A stretch of 64,000 bases of DNA from Telluria antibiotica (lineage in GTDB: Bacteria; Pseudomonadota; Gammaproteobacteria; Burkholderiales; Burkholderiaceae_D). The position numbers were made by a program, and so were the translations under genes. Below the pieces are notes generated by a model. It did no database searches. It saw nothing but the letters and a program-made list of their open reading frames with translations, and was not told the origin of the DNA. Below, in pieces: positions 44,661 to 53,202 of this stretch. Each line of letters starts with the position of its first letter. Positions within the stretch are counted from its first letter, which is position 1. The stretch lies in assembly GCF_011682055.1 (NCBI RefSeq), contig NZ_JAAQOM010000001.1, positions 310,001 to 374,000 of the forward strand. The letters run 5' to 3'.

Positions 44661-45566
44661 TTAGGGAGTTTTCATGCGGCTGTCACGCACAAAGGCCAGC
44701 AAGGGCGCAGCCAGCGCGTCGTCGCCGCTGTTGATCGCACAGACCTGGCTGAGGTGGTTGTGGTTCGCGATGACCCCGATGCGCGGCTGGAAACCGTGAC
44801 GCGTGACGAGCCGCGCGAACAGCTCGCCCGCCTGCACCTGCATCTGGACCGGGTCCAGTTCCGCATACGTGATCGCGAGCGGGAACGGCGCGGCATCGAT
44901 CAGTTCCACCGTCGACATCGCGCGGTAGCTTGCGAAGTCCGTCCCGAAGTACGCCTCGTTGCGCGGGTCCGGCGTCGCGATGCCCAGCTGTGCGCGCGCC
45001 AGGAATTCCAGCGCCGCGTTGTACACGCCCGATGCGAGGAACGCGCCCGCGATCTTCAGCCCCTCGGCCGGATGGAAGCGCTTGACGAGCGTCGCCGCCG
45101 CCACGTGCGCCGCGCCGGCCGATTCGCCGGCGAGCACGATGTGGTCCGGATTCCCGCCGTAGGCGCCCACGTTGGCCCGCGCCCACGCGAGCACCGCAGA
45201 CACGTCCTCGGCGCCGGCCGGCCACCGGTGCTTCGGGCCGAGCCGGTAATTCGGCAGCACGGCAAGCACGCCGTGCCGCGAAAAATAATGCCCGACGGGT
45301 CCCCGGTCCGCCTTGTCGCCGCGGATGAAGCCTCCGCCGTGCAGGAACACGACCACGGGCGCCGGTCCCGTCGCACCGACGGCCGGGTACATGTCCAGGG
45401 AGTGGCGCTCGTCGGCGCCGTAGACGATGTCGCGCACCGGCTCCGCGCCGCGCGCCATGTCCGCCAGCAGCGGCGCGTACAACGCCTTGGCGGCGGGCGG
45501 ATCGATCACGGGGCCGGCGGCGCGCACGGCGCGCAGGACCTCGGCATGCTTGTCATTCGGCGTCAT
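44661..45566 (-). CDS. HSL-family alpha/beta hydrolase (carboxylesterase)
   Basis: A 301-residue cytoplasmic esterase of the hormone-sensitive-lipase group: oxyanion HGGGF at 76-80, NYRLGPKHRWPAGAEDV, nucleophile Ser149 in LAGESAGAAH, and C-terminal ANHNHLSQV carrying the catalytic His. Upstream is the amidohydrolase with 9 bp between them. In this context it may open ester or lactone intermediates or remove acyl groups (feruloyl, malonyl) from phenolic glycosides. Confidence 0.9.
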   Translation of the reverse strand: MTPNDKHAEVLRAVRAAGPVIDPPAAKALYAPLLADMARGAEPVRDIVYGADERHSLDMYPAVGATGPAPVVVFLHGGGFIRGDKADRGPVGHYFSRHGVLAVLPNYRLGPKHRWPAGAEDVSAVLAWARANVGAYGGNPDHIVLAGESAGAAHVAAATLVKRFHPAEGLKIAGAFLASGVYNAALEFLARAQLGIATPDPRNEAYFGTDFASYRAMSTVELIDAAPFPLAITYAELDPVQMQVQAGELFARLVTRHGFQPRIGVIANHNHLSQVCAINSGDDALAAPLLAFVRDSRMKTP

Positions 45567-45575
45567 CGGTCCTCC

Positions 45576-46817
45576 TCACAGCGCGGCCAGCGCCGGGTCC
45601 TTGTGGAAGCGCCCGTCCTTCATGATGGCGCGCAGGCGCTTGCGGTCCTGCAGGATCGTCACATCCTGCGTCGGGTCGCCGTCGACGAGCAGCAGGTCGG
45701 CAAGGAAGCCCTGCTTCACCTGCCCCAGCTCGTCGCCCATGCCCATCAGTTCGCCGCCGAGCAGGGTCGCGGCAGACAGCGCCTCGTCCGGCGTGTAGCC
45801 CAGCAGGTTCACGAACAGTTCCAGGTCGCGCGCGTTGCGGCCGTTCGGGTTGAACGGGAAGCCGTAGTCGCCGCCCGGCAGCACGCGCAGCCCGCGCCGG
45901 CGCAGTTCCGGCACGAGCTTCCTCTGCAGTTCCAGCACTTCCGCCGCGCTCTTCTTCATGTGGCTCATGTCGAAGTGCGGAGGCGGTGCCGCATCCAGCG
46001 TGGCCTGGATGATGCCGATGGCAGGCGCGATGAAGATCTCGTCGCGGCGCGCTTCCAGCATGTCGAGCGCCTCCTCGTCCGCATACGTGCAGTGGTACAG
46101 CACGCGGAAGCCTGCGCGCAGGCCCATCTTGACGGCGTCGGATGCCTGCGCATGGCACGCGAGCCACACGCCCGACTCGCGCGCCTGCTCGCCCGCCGCA
46201 TCGGCTTCCTCCTGCGTGTACATCAGCTGCTGCGACGCGCCGGGCTTCAGCGCATCCTCGCCGGACAGCAGGAACTTGACCGATTTGGCGCCGATCGACG
46301 CGCAATCCTTCACGAAGGCGCGTACGGCGGCGGGCCCGTGGCCGTGCTCGGCCACCTTGCCCGGATTGAGTTCCTCGATGGTCGGCGGCTCGCGCTCGAT
46401 CGACGACGCGACGAGGCGCGGCCCCGGCATGCCGCCGCTCGTGATGAAGGTGTTGAGGACCGTCTCGACGGACTTGGAGAGCGCCCCGGCCGAATAGGCG
46501 CTGGTGAAGCCGTGGTCGAGCAGGATGCGCGCGTTGCGTGCCGTCGTCAGCACCAGGTCTTCGGGAGGCAGCGCCATGCCGGGCACGAAGCGCTCGACGG
46601 AGCTGGGCCACGACAGATGCGCATGCGCTTCGACGAGGCCGGGCATCAGGGTTCCCCTTTTGCCATCGATCACGCGGTCGCCGGCCAGCGCCGTGATGCC
46701 GCGCATGCCGTCCGCCACCTCGGCGATGCGATTGCCTTCCACGCGCACCGCGCCGGTCCCCGGGCGCATCTGGCTGCCGTCGAAGATCCTTACGTTTTCA
46801 AAAATGATACCGCCCAC
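45576..46817 (-). CDS. Metal-dependent amidohydrolase (imidazolonepropionase-like)
   Basis: A 413-residue amidohydrolase-superfamily enzyme: FENVRIFDGSQMRPG, metal HxH in LMPGLVEAHAHLSWP, GAKSVKFLLSGED (candidate carboxylated Lys), WLACHAQ and LYHCTYAD for further His ligands, and LPGGDYGFPFNPNGRNARDL with the Asp. A GTG start at 46817 is chosen because GGGAGA precedes it; the ATG at 46838 is possible but has no site. The substrate is not evident; amidase, lactonase or decarboxylase are all possible. A GATA-N5-TATC dyad lies 75 bp upstream. Confidence 0.85.
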   Translation of the reverse strand: MGGIIFENVRIFDGSQMRPGTGAVRVEGNRIAEVADGMRGITALAGDRVIDGKRGTLMPGLVEAHAHLSWPSSVERFVPGMALPPEDLVLTTARNARILLDHGFTSAYSAGALSKSVETVLNTFITSGGMPGPRLVASSIEREPPTIEELNPGKVAEHGHGPAAVRAFVKDCASIGAKSVKFLLSGEDALKPGASQQLMYTQEEADAAGEQARESGVWLACHAQASDAVKMGLRAGFRVLYHCTYADEEALDMLEARRDEIFIAPAIGIIQATLDAAPPPHFDMSHMKKSAAEVLELQRKLVPELRRRGLRVLPGGDYGFPFNPNGRNARDLELFVNLLGYTPDEALSAATLLGGELMGMGDELGQVKQGFLADLLLVDGDPTQDVTILQDRKRLRAIMKDGRFHKDPALAAL

Positions 46818-46891
46818 GTTGTGTCTCCCTGTTGTCATTCGATTGGCTTAGCGTAGCGGCCGGACCGCATCCGGCCAAAGCCCATTTTGGC

Positions 46892-46904
46892 GATACCTGC
46901 TATC
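46892..46904. promoter_or_regulatory. GATA-N5-TATC dyad, copy 3
   Basis: GATACCTGCTATC, embedded in GGCGATACCTGCTATCGCC, which extends the palindrome. It lies between the GH1 stop and the amidohydrolase start, 75 bp upstream of the latter. Two further copies are in the MFS/TonB divergent gap at 54434 and 54492. Probable operator of the catabolic regulon. Confidence 0.5.
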
Positions 46905-46910
46905 GCCCTT

Positions 46911-48251
46911 TCATGCCGCCAAGCCGTTCGCCTGCGCGATCTTCCCGAGCACGCGCGCACTCGGCTTGACAGTGCGTTTCATGGTCGTACGGTCGACGCC
47001 GATCAGGCCATAATGCGGGCCATAGCCGAAGATCCACTCGAAATTGTCGAGCAGCGACCAATGGATATAGCTCTTCACCGGAATGCCGTCCTTCAGGCAG
47101 TTCGCGACGCCGCCCACGGCCGAGCGGATGTAGGCGATGCGCTGGGTGTCGTCATCCGTCGACATGCCGTTTTCCGTCACGTAGATCGGTACCGTCACGT
47201 GCTGCGCCGTGTAGCGGATCGTCGCCTCCAGCGCCTCGGGGTAGTACTCCATGTGCGCCGACGTGAACTTGGCATCCTTGGGCGGCGGACGCACGCCGTC
47301 GGGCCCGATCAATTCGCGCGTATAGGTTTGCACGCCGATGAAGTCGCCGTGTTCCGCAATCGCCCGGAACCACGGCTCGTACGCGATGGCGCGCTTGCGG
47401 TCACGCATGGCCTCACCGCCATCGACGGCTTGGTCGTCCGCGATCGCGATCGAAAAGCCGACGGGCAGTTGGGGACGCACGGCCTTGATGGCCTGATAGC
47501 CGGCCGCATGGGCGCGCAGCAGGCCGGCCTCGATCTTCGCGAAATCGCCGAAGATCCACGACGACCATTTACCCGTGCCCGCCAGCTGGCTCGCCTTCGC
47601 CAGCATTCCCTTCATGCGCGGGTTGTCGGCCATGCCTGCGAGCGGGCCCGGGATGCCGAACAACAGGCGCGGCAAATTCGGTTCGTTGAACGTCGTCGCG
47701 ACATCGATCAGGTCGCCCAGGTGGCGCGCCACCTTGTCGCAGTAGCGGGCGTACAGCTGCTCGGCCCCTTCCGTCTCCCAGCCGCCGCGCGCCGCGAACC
47801 ATGCGGGCGTGACGAAGTGGTTGAAGCTGACCATCGCCTTGACCTTGTGCCTGCGGCAGGACAGCAGCACGTCGCGGTAATGCTCCAGCGCGGCCACCGA
47901 GAACATGCCCTCGACGGGTTCCACGCGCGCCCACTCGATCGAGAAGCGGAACGTGTTCAGGCCGAGCGACGCCAGCGTCGCGATGTCCTGGTCGTACAGG
48001 CGGTAGTGGTCGACGCCGGCGCCCGACGGCTCCTTGAATTCCGTCGGCTGGATGTTTTCCAGCAGCCAGGCGTCGCTCGCGACGTTGTCGCCTTCCGCCT
48101 GGTGGCCCGCGATGGCCGCGCCCCACAGGAAGCCTTTGGGGAACGGCCCGCGCGCGGCAGCAGAGGCGTTGGCGGCGGCCGGCAGCAGCGCGGCGCCGGC
48201 GAGTGCCGTGCCCAGGCCCAGCAGGGTGCGGCGGCGTGCATTATGATCCAT
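46911..48251 (-). CDS. GH1 family beta-glucosidase, exported
   Basis: A 446-residue GH1 enzyme with a Tat-like signal (RRRTLLGLGTALAGAALLPA). FPKGFLWGAAIAGHQAEGDN is the N-terminal GH1 signature; Glu190 in TTFNEPN is the acid/base and Glu360 in YVTENGM the nucleophile; HWSLLDNFEWIFGYGPHYGL is the aglycone-side segment. It hydrolyses beta-glucosides with retention. Set within a phenolic-degradation unit, it may remove glucose from a flavonoid or phenolic glucoside in the periplasm. Its loop structure between 195 and 235 is unusual (GMADNPRMKGMLAKASQLAG). Confidence 0.92.
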   Translation of the reverse strand: MDHNARRRTLLGLGTALAGAALLPAAANASAAARGPFPKGFLWGAAIAGHQAEGDNVASDAWLLENIQPTEFKEPSGAGVDHYRLYDQDIATLASLGLNTFRFSIEWARVEPVEGMFSVAALEHYRDVLLSCRRHKVKAMVSFNHFVTPAWFAARGGWETEGAEQLYARYCDKVARHLGDLIDVATTFNEPNLPRLLFGIPGPLAGMADNPRMKGMLAKASQLAGTGKWSSWIFGDFAKIEAGLLRAHAAGYQAIKAVRPQLPVGFSIAIADDQAVDGGEAMRDRKRAIAYEPWFRAIAEHGDFIGVQTYTRELIGPDGVRPPPKDAKFTSAHMEYYPEALEATIRYTAQHVTVPIYVTENGMSTDDDTQRIAYIRSAVGGVANCLKDGIPVKSYIHWSLLDNFEWIFGYGPHYGLIGVDRTTMKRTVKPSARVLGKIAQANGLAA

Positions 48252-48276
48252 GTTGTCTCCTTTGTTCTGGTTAAGC

Positions 48277-48356
48277 GTAGGGTGGGCCGCCCTCCGCCCA
48301 CGCGCGACGCCATCGATGCGCAGACGTCACGCGTGGGCTCGGAGAGCCCACCCTAC
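48277..48356. repeat. 80-bp nested inverted repeat (GTAGGGTGGGC family)
   Basis: Outer arms GTAGGGTGGGC (48277-48287) and GCCCACCCTAC (48346-48356); inner arms GCCCACGCG (48296-48304) and CGCGTGGGC (48330-48338). All are perfect. The element ends 4 bp before the stop codon of the hydroxylase gene on the minus strand and lies in the 109-bp gap to GH1. It resembles a REP/BIME-like intergenic element and could act as a processing or termination structure. Confidence 0.85.
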
Positions 48357-48360
48357 CGAT

Positions 48361-49911
48361 TCATGACAGCGAATTCGTGAGGTTGGCCACGAGGTCGTAC
48401 AGTCCCGCGCCGTCAGCGGCCACGCCGTACACGTAGTGATCGGGCCGGACGACGGCCGCATGGCAGCCGTGACGGGCGAACCAGCGCGCGAGCACGCCGT
48501 CCAGCTCATTCGCCTGCATGCGGTGCGGACCGCTCGAGAATCCTTCCGCATCCGCCGGAATGCTGATCAACATGCCGAGTCGCTCCGCCAGCGCCGGCAG
48601 GCCGGGCGGCAGCTGCGCCGTGCGCAGATCCGTCACGATACGCCAGCCGGTGCCCGCCAGCTCGTCCAGCAGCGCCGGGCCGGTGGGTCCGTTCACGCGC
48701 GGCTGCGGGAACAGCGTGCCGGTGCCGGCGCGGCCGCCGGCCGCCAGCAAACCTTCCATCAGCGGCGGAATGATGTCCTGGCGCGGCACCGTGCGGATGG
48801 TGCCGCCGGCCGCGTCGATCAGGGCCGCGTCGCGCGCCTGCGCACGGGAGAAATCGCGCTCGCAGATGACGGCGCCGATCTCCTTGATGCGCGTGGTGAG
48901 CCGGCGCACGTGCTCGCGCCGCTCCGCCGTGTAGGTGTCGAGCAGGCTGTCCGGCGCTTCGCCGCCGAGCACCGCGCGCAGCTTCCACGTGAGGTTGACG
49001 ACGTCGCGCACGCCCTGGCACATGCCCTGGCCCAGGAACGGCGGCTGCTGGTGCGCCGCGTCGCCCGCGACGAACACGCGTCCCACGCGCCATTCGCGCG
49101 CCACCAGTGCGTGGAAGCGGTAGCTGGCCTGGCGCCAAAGGGTCGCGTCCTCGGGACCGATCCACCGCCGCAGCACGCTCCACGCACCCTCCTCCGTCGC
49201 CATGGTCGCGGGATCCTCGCCCGGCAGCAGCGAGATCTCCCAGCGCCGGTGGTTGCCCGGCCCGATCACGTACGTGCACGGGCGGGCCGGTTCGCAATAC
49301 TGCACGCTGGTCCGCGGCAGCTTCGCCAGGCCCTGCTCGTTGACCTGCACGTCGACGACGAGCCACGGCTCGTCGAATTCCAGGTCTTCCAGCGTGATGC
49401 CGACGGCGTCGCGCACGGCACTCGACGCGCCGTCGCAGCCGATCACGTAGCGGGCACGCACCGAGCCCTCGTCGAAGTGGACGGTGGCGCCGTCATCATC
49501 CTGCTCGACGCCGGTGAAGCGCCGGCCCAGCACGACGTCGACGCCCGGCAGCCCCTGCACGTGGCGGCGCAGCGCCGCTTCCACGGGCGGCTGCGTAAAG
49601 ACCATCGACGGTGTGTGGCCCAGCGGGTACGGCGGTTCGACGGTGGCGAGCCGCTTGATCATGCGTCCGTCGACGCCGTAGTACTCGGACGGCGTGAACG
49701 GCTCGCAGTGCGGCGACACGGCATCCGCGAGGCCGAGGTTCTGGAACACGCGCATGATTTCGTGGTCGAGCGCGATGGCGCGCGGCTTCGGATAGACCTC
49801 GTGCGTGCGGTCCACGACGAGCGTGCGCACGCCGGCTTGGCCCAGCAGCGCGGCGGCGACGGCGCCGGACGGGCCGAAACCGACCACGACGACGTCATAG
49901 TCGCCGTTCAT
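48361..49911 (-). CDS. MhpA-like FAD-dependent aromatic hydroxylase
   Basis: A 516-residue group A flavoprotein monooxygenase: FAD site YDVVVVGFGPSGAVAAALLG, EVYPKPRAIALDHEIMRVFQ, DG motif VIGCDGASSAVRDAVG and FVAGDAAHQQPPFLGQGMCQ, GVRDVVNLTWKLRAV. The R-A-I-x-L-D-x-E and HQQPPFLGQG motifs match 3-(3-hydroxyphenyl)propionate hydroxylase MhpA. It should use NAD(P)H and oxygen to ortho-hydroxylate a phenolic ring, making a substrate for the extradiol dioxygenase. The ATG at 49911 overlaps the FAH-family gene stop by 4 bp. FdeE of flavonoid catabolism is, to my knowledge, in the same broad family. Confidence 0.92.
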   Translation of the reverse strand: MNGDYDVVVVGFGPSGAVAAALLGQAGVRTLVVDRTHEVYPKPRAIALDHEIMRVFQNLGLADAVSPHCEPFTPSEYYGVDGRMIKRLATVEPPYPLGHTPSMVFTQPPVEAALRRHVQGLPGVDVVLGRRFTGVEQDDDGATVHFDEGSVRARYVIGCDGASSAVRDAVGITLEDLEFDEPWLVVDVQVNEQGLAKLPRTSVQYCEPARPCTYVIGPGNHRRWEISLLPGEDPATMATEEGAWSVLRRWIGPEDATLWRQASYRFHALVAREWRVGRVFVAGDAAHQQPPFLGQGMCQGVRDVVNLTWKLRAVLGGEAPDSLLDTYTAERREHVRRLTTRIKEIGAVICERDFSRAQARDAALIDAAGGTIRTVPRQDIIPPLMEGLLAAGGRAGTGTLFPQPRVNGPTGPALLDELAGTGWRIVTDLRTAQLPPGLPALAERLGMLISIPADAEGFSSGPHRMQANELDGVLARWFARHGCHAAVVRPDHYVYGVAADGAGLYDLVANLTNSLS

Positions 49912-50771
49912 GGCTGGTCGTCCTCGATCGTGTTGACGAGCAGGCCCACGCCTTCGATCTCGACCTCGATCGTGTCGCCCGCCTTCATCCACACGGGCGG
50001 CGTGCGCGACTGGCCGACACCGGCCGGCGTGCCCATCGCGATCACGTCGCCCGGTTCCAGTGTGAGGCATTCGGTCAGCAGTGCGATGGTCTCGGCCACG
50101 TCCCAGATCATGTCCTTCGTGTTCGCATCCTGCATGACCTGCCCGTTCAGGCGCGACCGGATCGAGAGGCCCGCGCCGCCAGCGGGCAGTTCGTCGGCCG
50201 ACACCAGCACGGGGCCCAGCGCGCCCGTGCGGTCGAAGTTCTTCCCGATGGTCCACTGCGGCGTGCGCTTCTGGTAGTCCCGGACCGAGATGTCGTTGAA
50301 GCACGCGTACCCGAACACGTAGTCCAGCGCTTCCTCGCGTTTGACGTGGCGCGCTCGCTTGCCGATGACGACGGCCAGTTCGGCTTCGTAGTCGAATTTT
50401 TCCGATACGCGCGGGCGCGGCGACGCTTCGCCGTGTGCCAGCAGCGACGTCGTCCCGCGCAGGAAGAACCACGGATACACGGGCTTCTCGCGGCCGCTCT
50501 CGGCGGCGTGGTCGTAGTAGTTCAGGCCCAGGCAGACGGTCTTGCCCGGTTCGGGCACGACGGGCGCCAGCGCGACGGCGGCCAGCGACTGGCGCGCGGC
50601 GGTCGAATCGAGCGCACGGCGGCCGGCCGCGACGAGGTCGATGCCGGCGGCGAGCGCGGCGCGGACGTCGGCCGGGACATCCGGCACGGCGCGGTTGATA
50701 TCGACGATCTGGTCGCCGTCGACGACGGCCAGGCAGTTCTCATGGCCGCTTCGATAAGTCACGAATTTCAA
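49908..50771 (-). CDS. Fumarylacetoacetate hydrolase (FAH) family protein
   Basis: A 287-residue FAH-family enzyme: TVCLGLNYYDHAAESGREKP, metal ligands in EKFDYEAELAVVIGKRARHV and a later FNDISVRDYQKRTPQWTIGK, then ECLTLEPGDVIAMGTPAGVG. Members hydrolyse C-C bonds of diketo acids or hydrate/decarboxylate oxo-alkenoates formed by meta-cleavage. Between the dioxygenase and hydroxylase genes, hydrolysis of the ring-cleavage product is the natural role. Confidence 0.92.
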   Translation of the reverse strand: MKFVTYRSGHENCLAVVDGDQIVDINRAVPDVPADVRAALAAGIDLVAAGRRALDSTAARQSLAAVALAPVVPEPGKTVCLGLNYYDHAAESGREKPVYPWFFLRGTTSLLAHGEASPRPRVSEKFDYEAELAVVIGKRARHVKREEALDYVFGYACFNDISVRDYQKRTPQWTIGKNFDRTGALGPVLVSADELPAGGAGLSIRSRLNGQVMQDANTKDMIWDVAETIALLTECLTLEPGDVIAMGTPAGVGQSRTPPVWMKAGDTIEVEIEGVGLLVNTIEDDQP

Positions 50772-50812
50772 GATATTCTCCTTCAGGATGATGCATTATT
50801 AGTCTGCTGTTC

Positions 50813-50836
50813 GTAGGCACGGGGTGCCCACCCTAC
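50813..50836. repeat. Partial GTAGGGTGGGC-family repeat overlapping a stop codon
   Basis: A full arm GCCCACCCTAC lies at 50826-50836 opposite a degenerate arm GTAGG at 50813-50817. The minus-strand TAG stop of the VOC gene (50835-50833) is formed by the repeat itself. It is the second copy of the element seen at 48277. Confidence 0.7.
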
Positions 50837-51723
50837 GTGGCGAAACGAATGGTTTTCTGCGCCTGCTTGATGCGGTCCGACGGCGGCTGCGACACGCCCC
50901 ACTGGTCGAACCGCCCCGGCGGCCATTGCCAGTCGGACGGTCCACCGACCCGGTAGGACTCGTCGACCTGCAGCACGTCGGCCGTGTATTCGATGACGAA
51001 ATCGTCCGGCCCGACGAAGTAGGCAAAGACGTTGTTGCCGGGACCGTGGCGGCCGACGCCCCATTCGATGGGCCAGCCGGCGTCGCGCATGCGGCCGGCG
51101 CCGCGCATGACGGCATCCAGGTCCGGCATGACGAAGGCGATGTGGTTCAGCGTGTCGGCGTCGCTGTCCGCGAGCGCAATGCTGTGGTGGTCGCTGTTGC
51201 AGCGCATGAAGGCCATGATCTTCGTGCGGTCGGTCAGGCGGAATCCGAGCGCGTCCTCGAAGAAGCGCTGCGCGACCGCCACGTCCGCGCTGTTGAACAC
51301 GACGTGCGTGATGCGGCTCGGCGCATCGGCGTGCGCGCTTTCCGCGTGGCGTGCGTCGCCGTGCACGAAGCGCAGGACACGTCCTTGTGGGTCGGCGATC
51401 GTAACGGCCGTGCCGCCGCCCGGCTCGTCGACGACGGCCGGTCCGGACAGCACACGGCCGCCCGCGGCCGGGGTGCTTGCCGCGATTGCTTCGAGATCGG
51501 CGGGCGACGCCACGCTGAACGTCACGTTTCGGACATCGGGCTTCTGGCTGCGGTGCAGCGCGAGGATATGGTGGAACCGGCCGGCACCGCGCAGGTAGAC
51601 GGCATCCGCTGTCCTTGCGACGGTCTGCAAATGCCAGGTATCGTTATAAAAGCGCTCGGCGGCATCGAGATCGGTGACGCCGATGGCGATGCTGCGCAGT
51701 TGGCCGGCGGGGCATGCGGGCAT
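50833..51723 (-). CDS. VOC-superfamily extradiol dioxygenase
   Basis: A 296-residue two-module type I extradiol-dioxygenase-like protein. Module 1 (about 8-125) lacks metal ligands, as usual. Module 2 holds candidate Fe(II) ligands: His in SRITHVVFNSADV, His in DTLNHIAFVMPDL and Glu in DFVIEYTADVLQV. RTKIMAFMRCNSDHHSIAL contains the conserved active-site His/Asp region. It should cleave a catechol-type ring next to the hydroxyls. It starts 12 bp after the amidohydrolase stop. Its last codon and stop run into the GTAGGG repeat, so the C-terminus may have been altered by the repeat. Confidence 0.9.
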   Translation of the reverse strand: MPACPAGQLRSIAIGVTDLDAAERFYNDTWHLQTVARTADAVYLRGAGRFHHILALHRSQKPDVRNVTFSVASPADLEAIAASTPAAGGRVLSGPAVVDEPGGGTAVTIADPQGRVLRFVHGDARHAESAHADAPSRITHVVFNSADVAVAQRFFEDALGFRLTDRTKIMAFMRCNSDHHSIALADSDADTLNHIAFVMPDLDAVMRGAGRMRDAGWPIEWGVGRHGPGNNVFAYFVGPDDFVIEYTADVLQVDESYRVGGPSDWQWPPGRFDQWGVSQPPSDRIKQAQKTIRFAT

Positions 51724-51735
51724 GTTGACTCCTTG

Positions 51736-52761
51736 TTAAAGCCCGAGGAAACGGGCCGCGTTATGGGTGACGAGTTGCGCGCGCGTGTCCGCATCCGCGA
51801 CGGCCGCAGCGATGTTGTCGACCGGGCGCGCGTCGTGGAAGGCGAACGGGTAATCGGTCCCGATCATCAGTTGCGACGCGCCGAAGCGGTCGATCAGGTG
51901 GCGCAAGGTCGGCGCGTCGAACACGAGCGTGTCGTAGAACAGCCTCCGGGCCTGCGCCGACGGGCTCTCGCGCATCGCGTCGGCCAGGGCCGGAAAGACC
52001 TGGCGTGCCTGTTCCAGGCGCGGCAGCAGCGACGCAAGCGTGCCGCCGCCGTGGCTGAACGCCATCTTCAGGGCCGGATGGCGGCCGATCAGGTTCGAGG
52101 TCAGCACGGAGGCGGCGGCCAGGCCGACGTCGGTCGGATACGCGAGCGCGGGCAGCAGCTTGTCCGGCCCGACGAGGCGATCGGCGCCGGCCGGTTTCAG
52201 CGCATGCACGAACACGGACACGCCCTTTTCAGCGCAGGCCGCGAAGAATGGCGCGAATGCCGGGCTGCCGATGGCCTTGCCGTTGACGTTGCTGCCCACT
52301 TCGATGGCCTTGAACCCCAGCCGGTCGGCCACGTGAGCCAGTTCCGCCAGCGCGAGATCGAGGTCCTGCAGGGGCACGGCGCCCATGCCGACGAGGCGTC
52401 CGCCGGACAGCGCAGCCATGTTCGCGATCTGTTCGTTCATGTAGCGCAGCAGCTGGGACGCCGCCTGCGGTTCCATCCAGTACGACAGCAGCTCCGGCAT
52501 CGGCGAAATGGCCTGCACGGCGAGACCCATCGGGTCCATGTCCTCGATGCGGCGGCTGGCACTCCACGCGCGCTCGGACACGGTCCGGTACACGCTGCCC
52601 TGGATGATCACATGGCGGTGGCACGCGTGCGCCGGCGCCATCGACGGCCAGTCGGGTGGCAAGCGGTTTCCCACGTAGCGCGGCAGGTCGTGCGGGATCA
52701 CGTGGGCATGCACGTCGATCCCGCACGCGCAGCCGGCCGTATGGTCGTGCGTCACGCTCAT
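51736..52761 (-). CDS. ACMSD-like amidohydrolase (decarboxylase type)
   Basis: A 341-residue amidohydrolase-2 protein: metal HxH in GIDVHAHVIP, MDPMGLAVQAISPMPEL, VHALKPAG, AFSHGGGTLASLLPRLEQ and Asp in MIGTDYPFAFHD. This pattern is that of 2-amino-3-carboxymuconate semialdehyde decarboxylase and related zinc decarboxylases or hydrolases of aromatic ring-cleavage products. Genes overlap by 4 bp on the HbpS-like side. Likely a later step of aglycone degradation. Confidence 0.9.
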   Translation of the reverse strand: MSVTHDHTAGCACGIDVHAHVIPHDLPRYVGNRLPPDWPSMAPAHACHRHVIIQGSVYRTVSERAWSASRRIEDMDPMGLAVQAISPMPELLSYWMEPQAASQLLRYMNEQIANMAALSGGRLVGMGAVPLQDLDLALAELAHVADRLGFKAIEVGSNVNGKAIGSPAFAPFFAACAEKGVSVFVHALKPAGADRLVGPDKLLPALAYPTDVGLAAASVLTSNLIGRHPALKMAFSHGGGTLASLLPRLEQARQVFPALADAMRESPSAQARRLFYDTLVFDAPTLRHLIDRFGASQLMIGTDYPFAFHDARPVDNIAAAVADADTRAQLVTHNAARFLGL

Positions 52762-53192
52762 GCGGCCACCAGACCCGCCGCGTTGACGCCGGCCGCGCAG
52801 ATCGCCTCGTCCTGCGCGCCCGTGCCGCCGCTCGCGCCGACGGCGCCCAGCAAGGTGCCGTCCGCGGCGCGGATCGCGACCGCGCCGGTCTGCGGGATGA
52901 ATTTTCCTTGGCTGGACGACGCCAGCGCGTTGAAGAACACGGGATTGTCCTGCGCGCGCTGGTGCAGCACGCGGCTGGCCACGCCCATGCCGGCGGCGGC
53001 ATAGGCCTTGCCAATGGCGATGTCGACGCGCAGCGGCGTGGCGCCGTCCTCGCGCTGCAGGGCGACCGTGTGACCGGACGCGTCCAGCACAGCAACGGCC
53101 ACTGGCGGCAGGCCGTCCGCGCGCGCCGCAGCGAGGGCGGCGGCGAGGATCGCGCCCGCGTGCGCGAGGGTGAGTTGGTTGGATGGGTTCAT
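52758..53192 (-). CDS. HbpS/GlcG-like (DUF336) protein
   Basis: A 144-residue protein starting at 53192 behind GAAGGAGA. The Haem_degrading/GlcG pattern is clear: NQLTLAHAGAILAAALAAAR, VAVAVLDASGHTVALQREDG, IAIGKAYAAAGMGVASR and GAVGASGGTGAQDEAICAAG. Members are often encoded with catabolic enzymes; role uncertain (cofactor binding, protective or isomerase-like). It links the MFS gene (10 bp upstream) with the amidohydrolase (4-bp overlap). Confidence 0.9.
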   Translation of the reverse strand: MNPSNQLTLAHAGAILAAALAAARADGLPPVAVAVLDASGHTVALQREDGATPLRVDIAIGKAYAAAGMGVASRVLHQRAQDNPVFFNALASSSQGKFIPQTGAVAIRAADGTLLGAVGASGGTGAQDEAICAAGVNAAGLVAA

Positions 53193-53202
53193 GGCGTCTC
53201 CT

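Noticed and set aside
44754..46856. 700-codon open frame on the plus strand
   Set aside because: Opposite clear esterase and amidohydrolase genes; no motif of its own.
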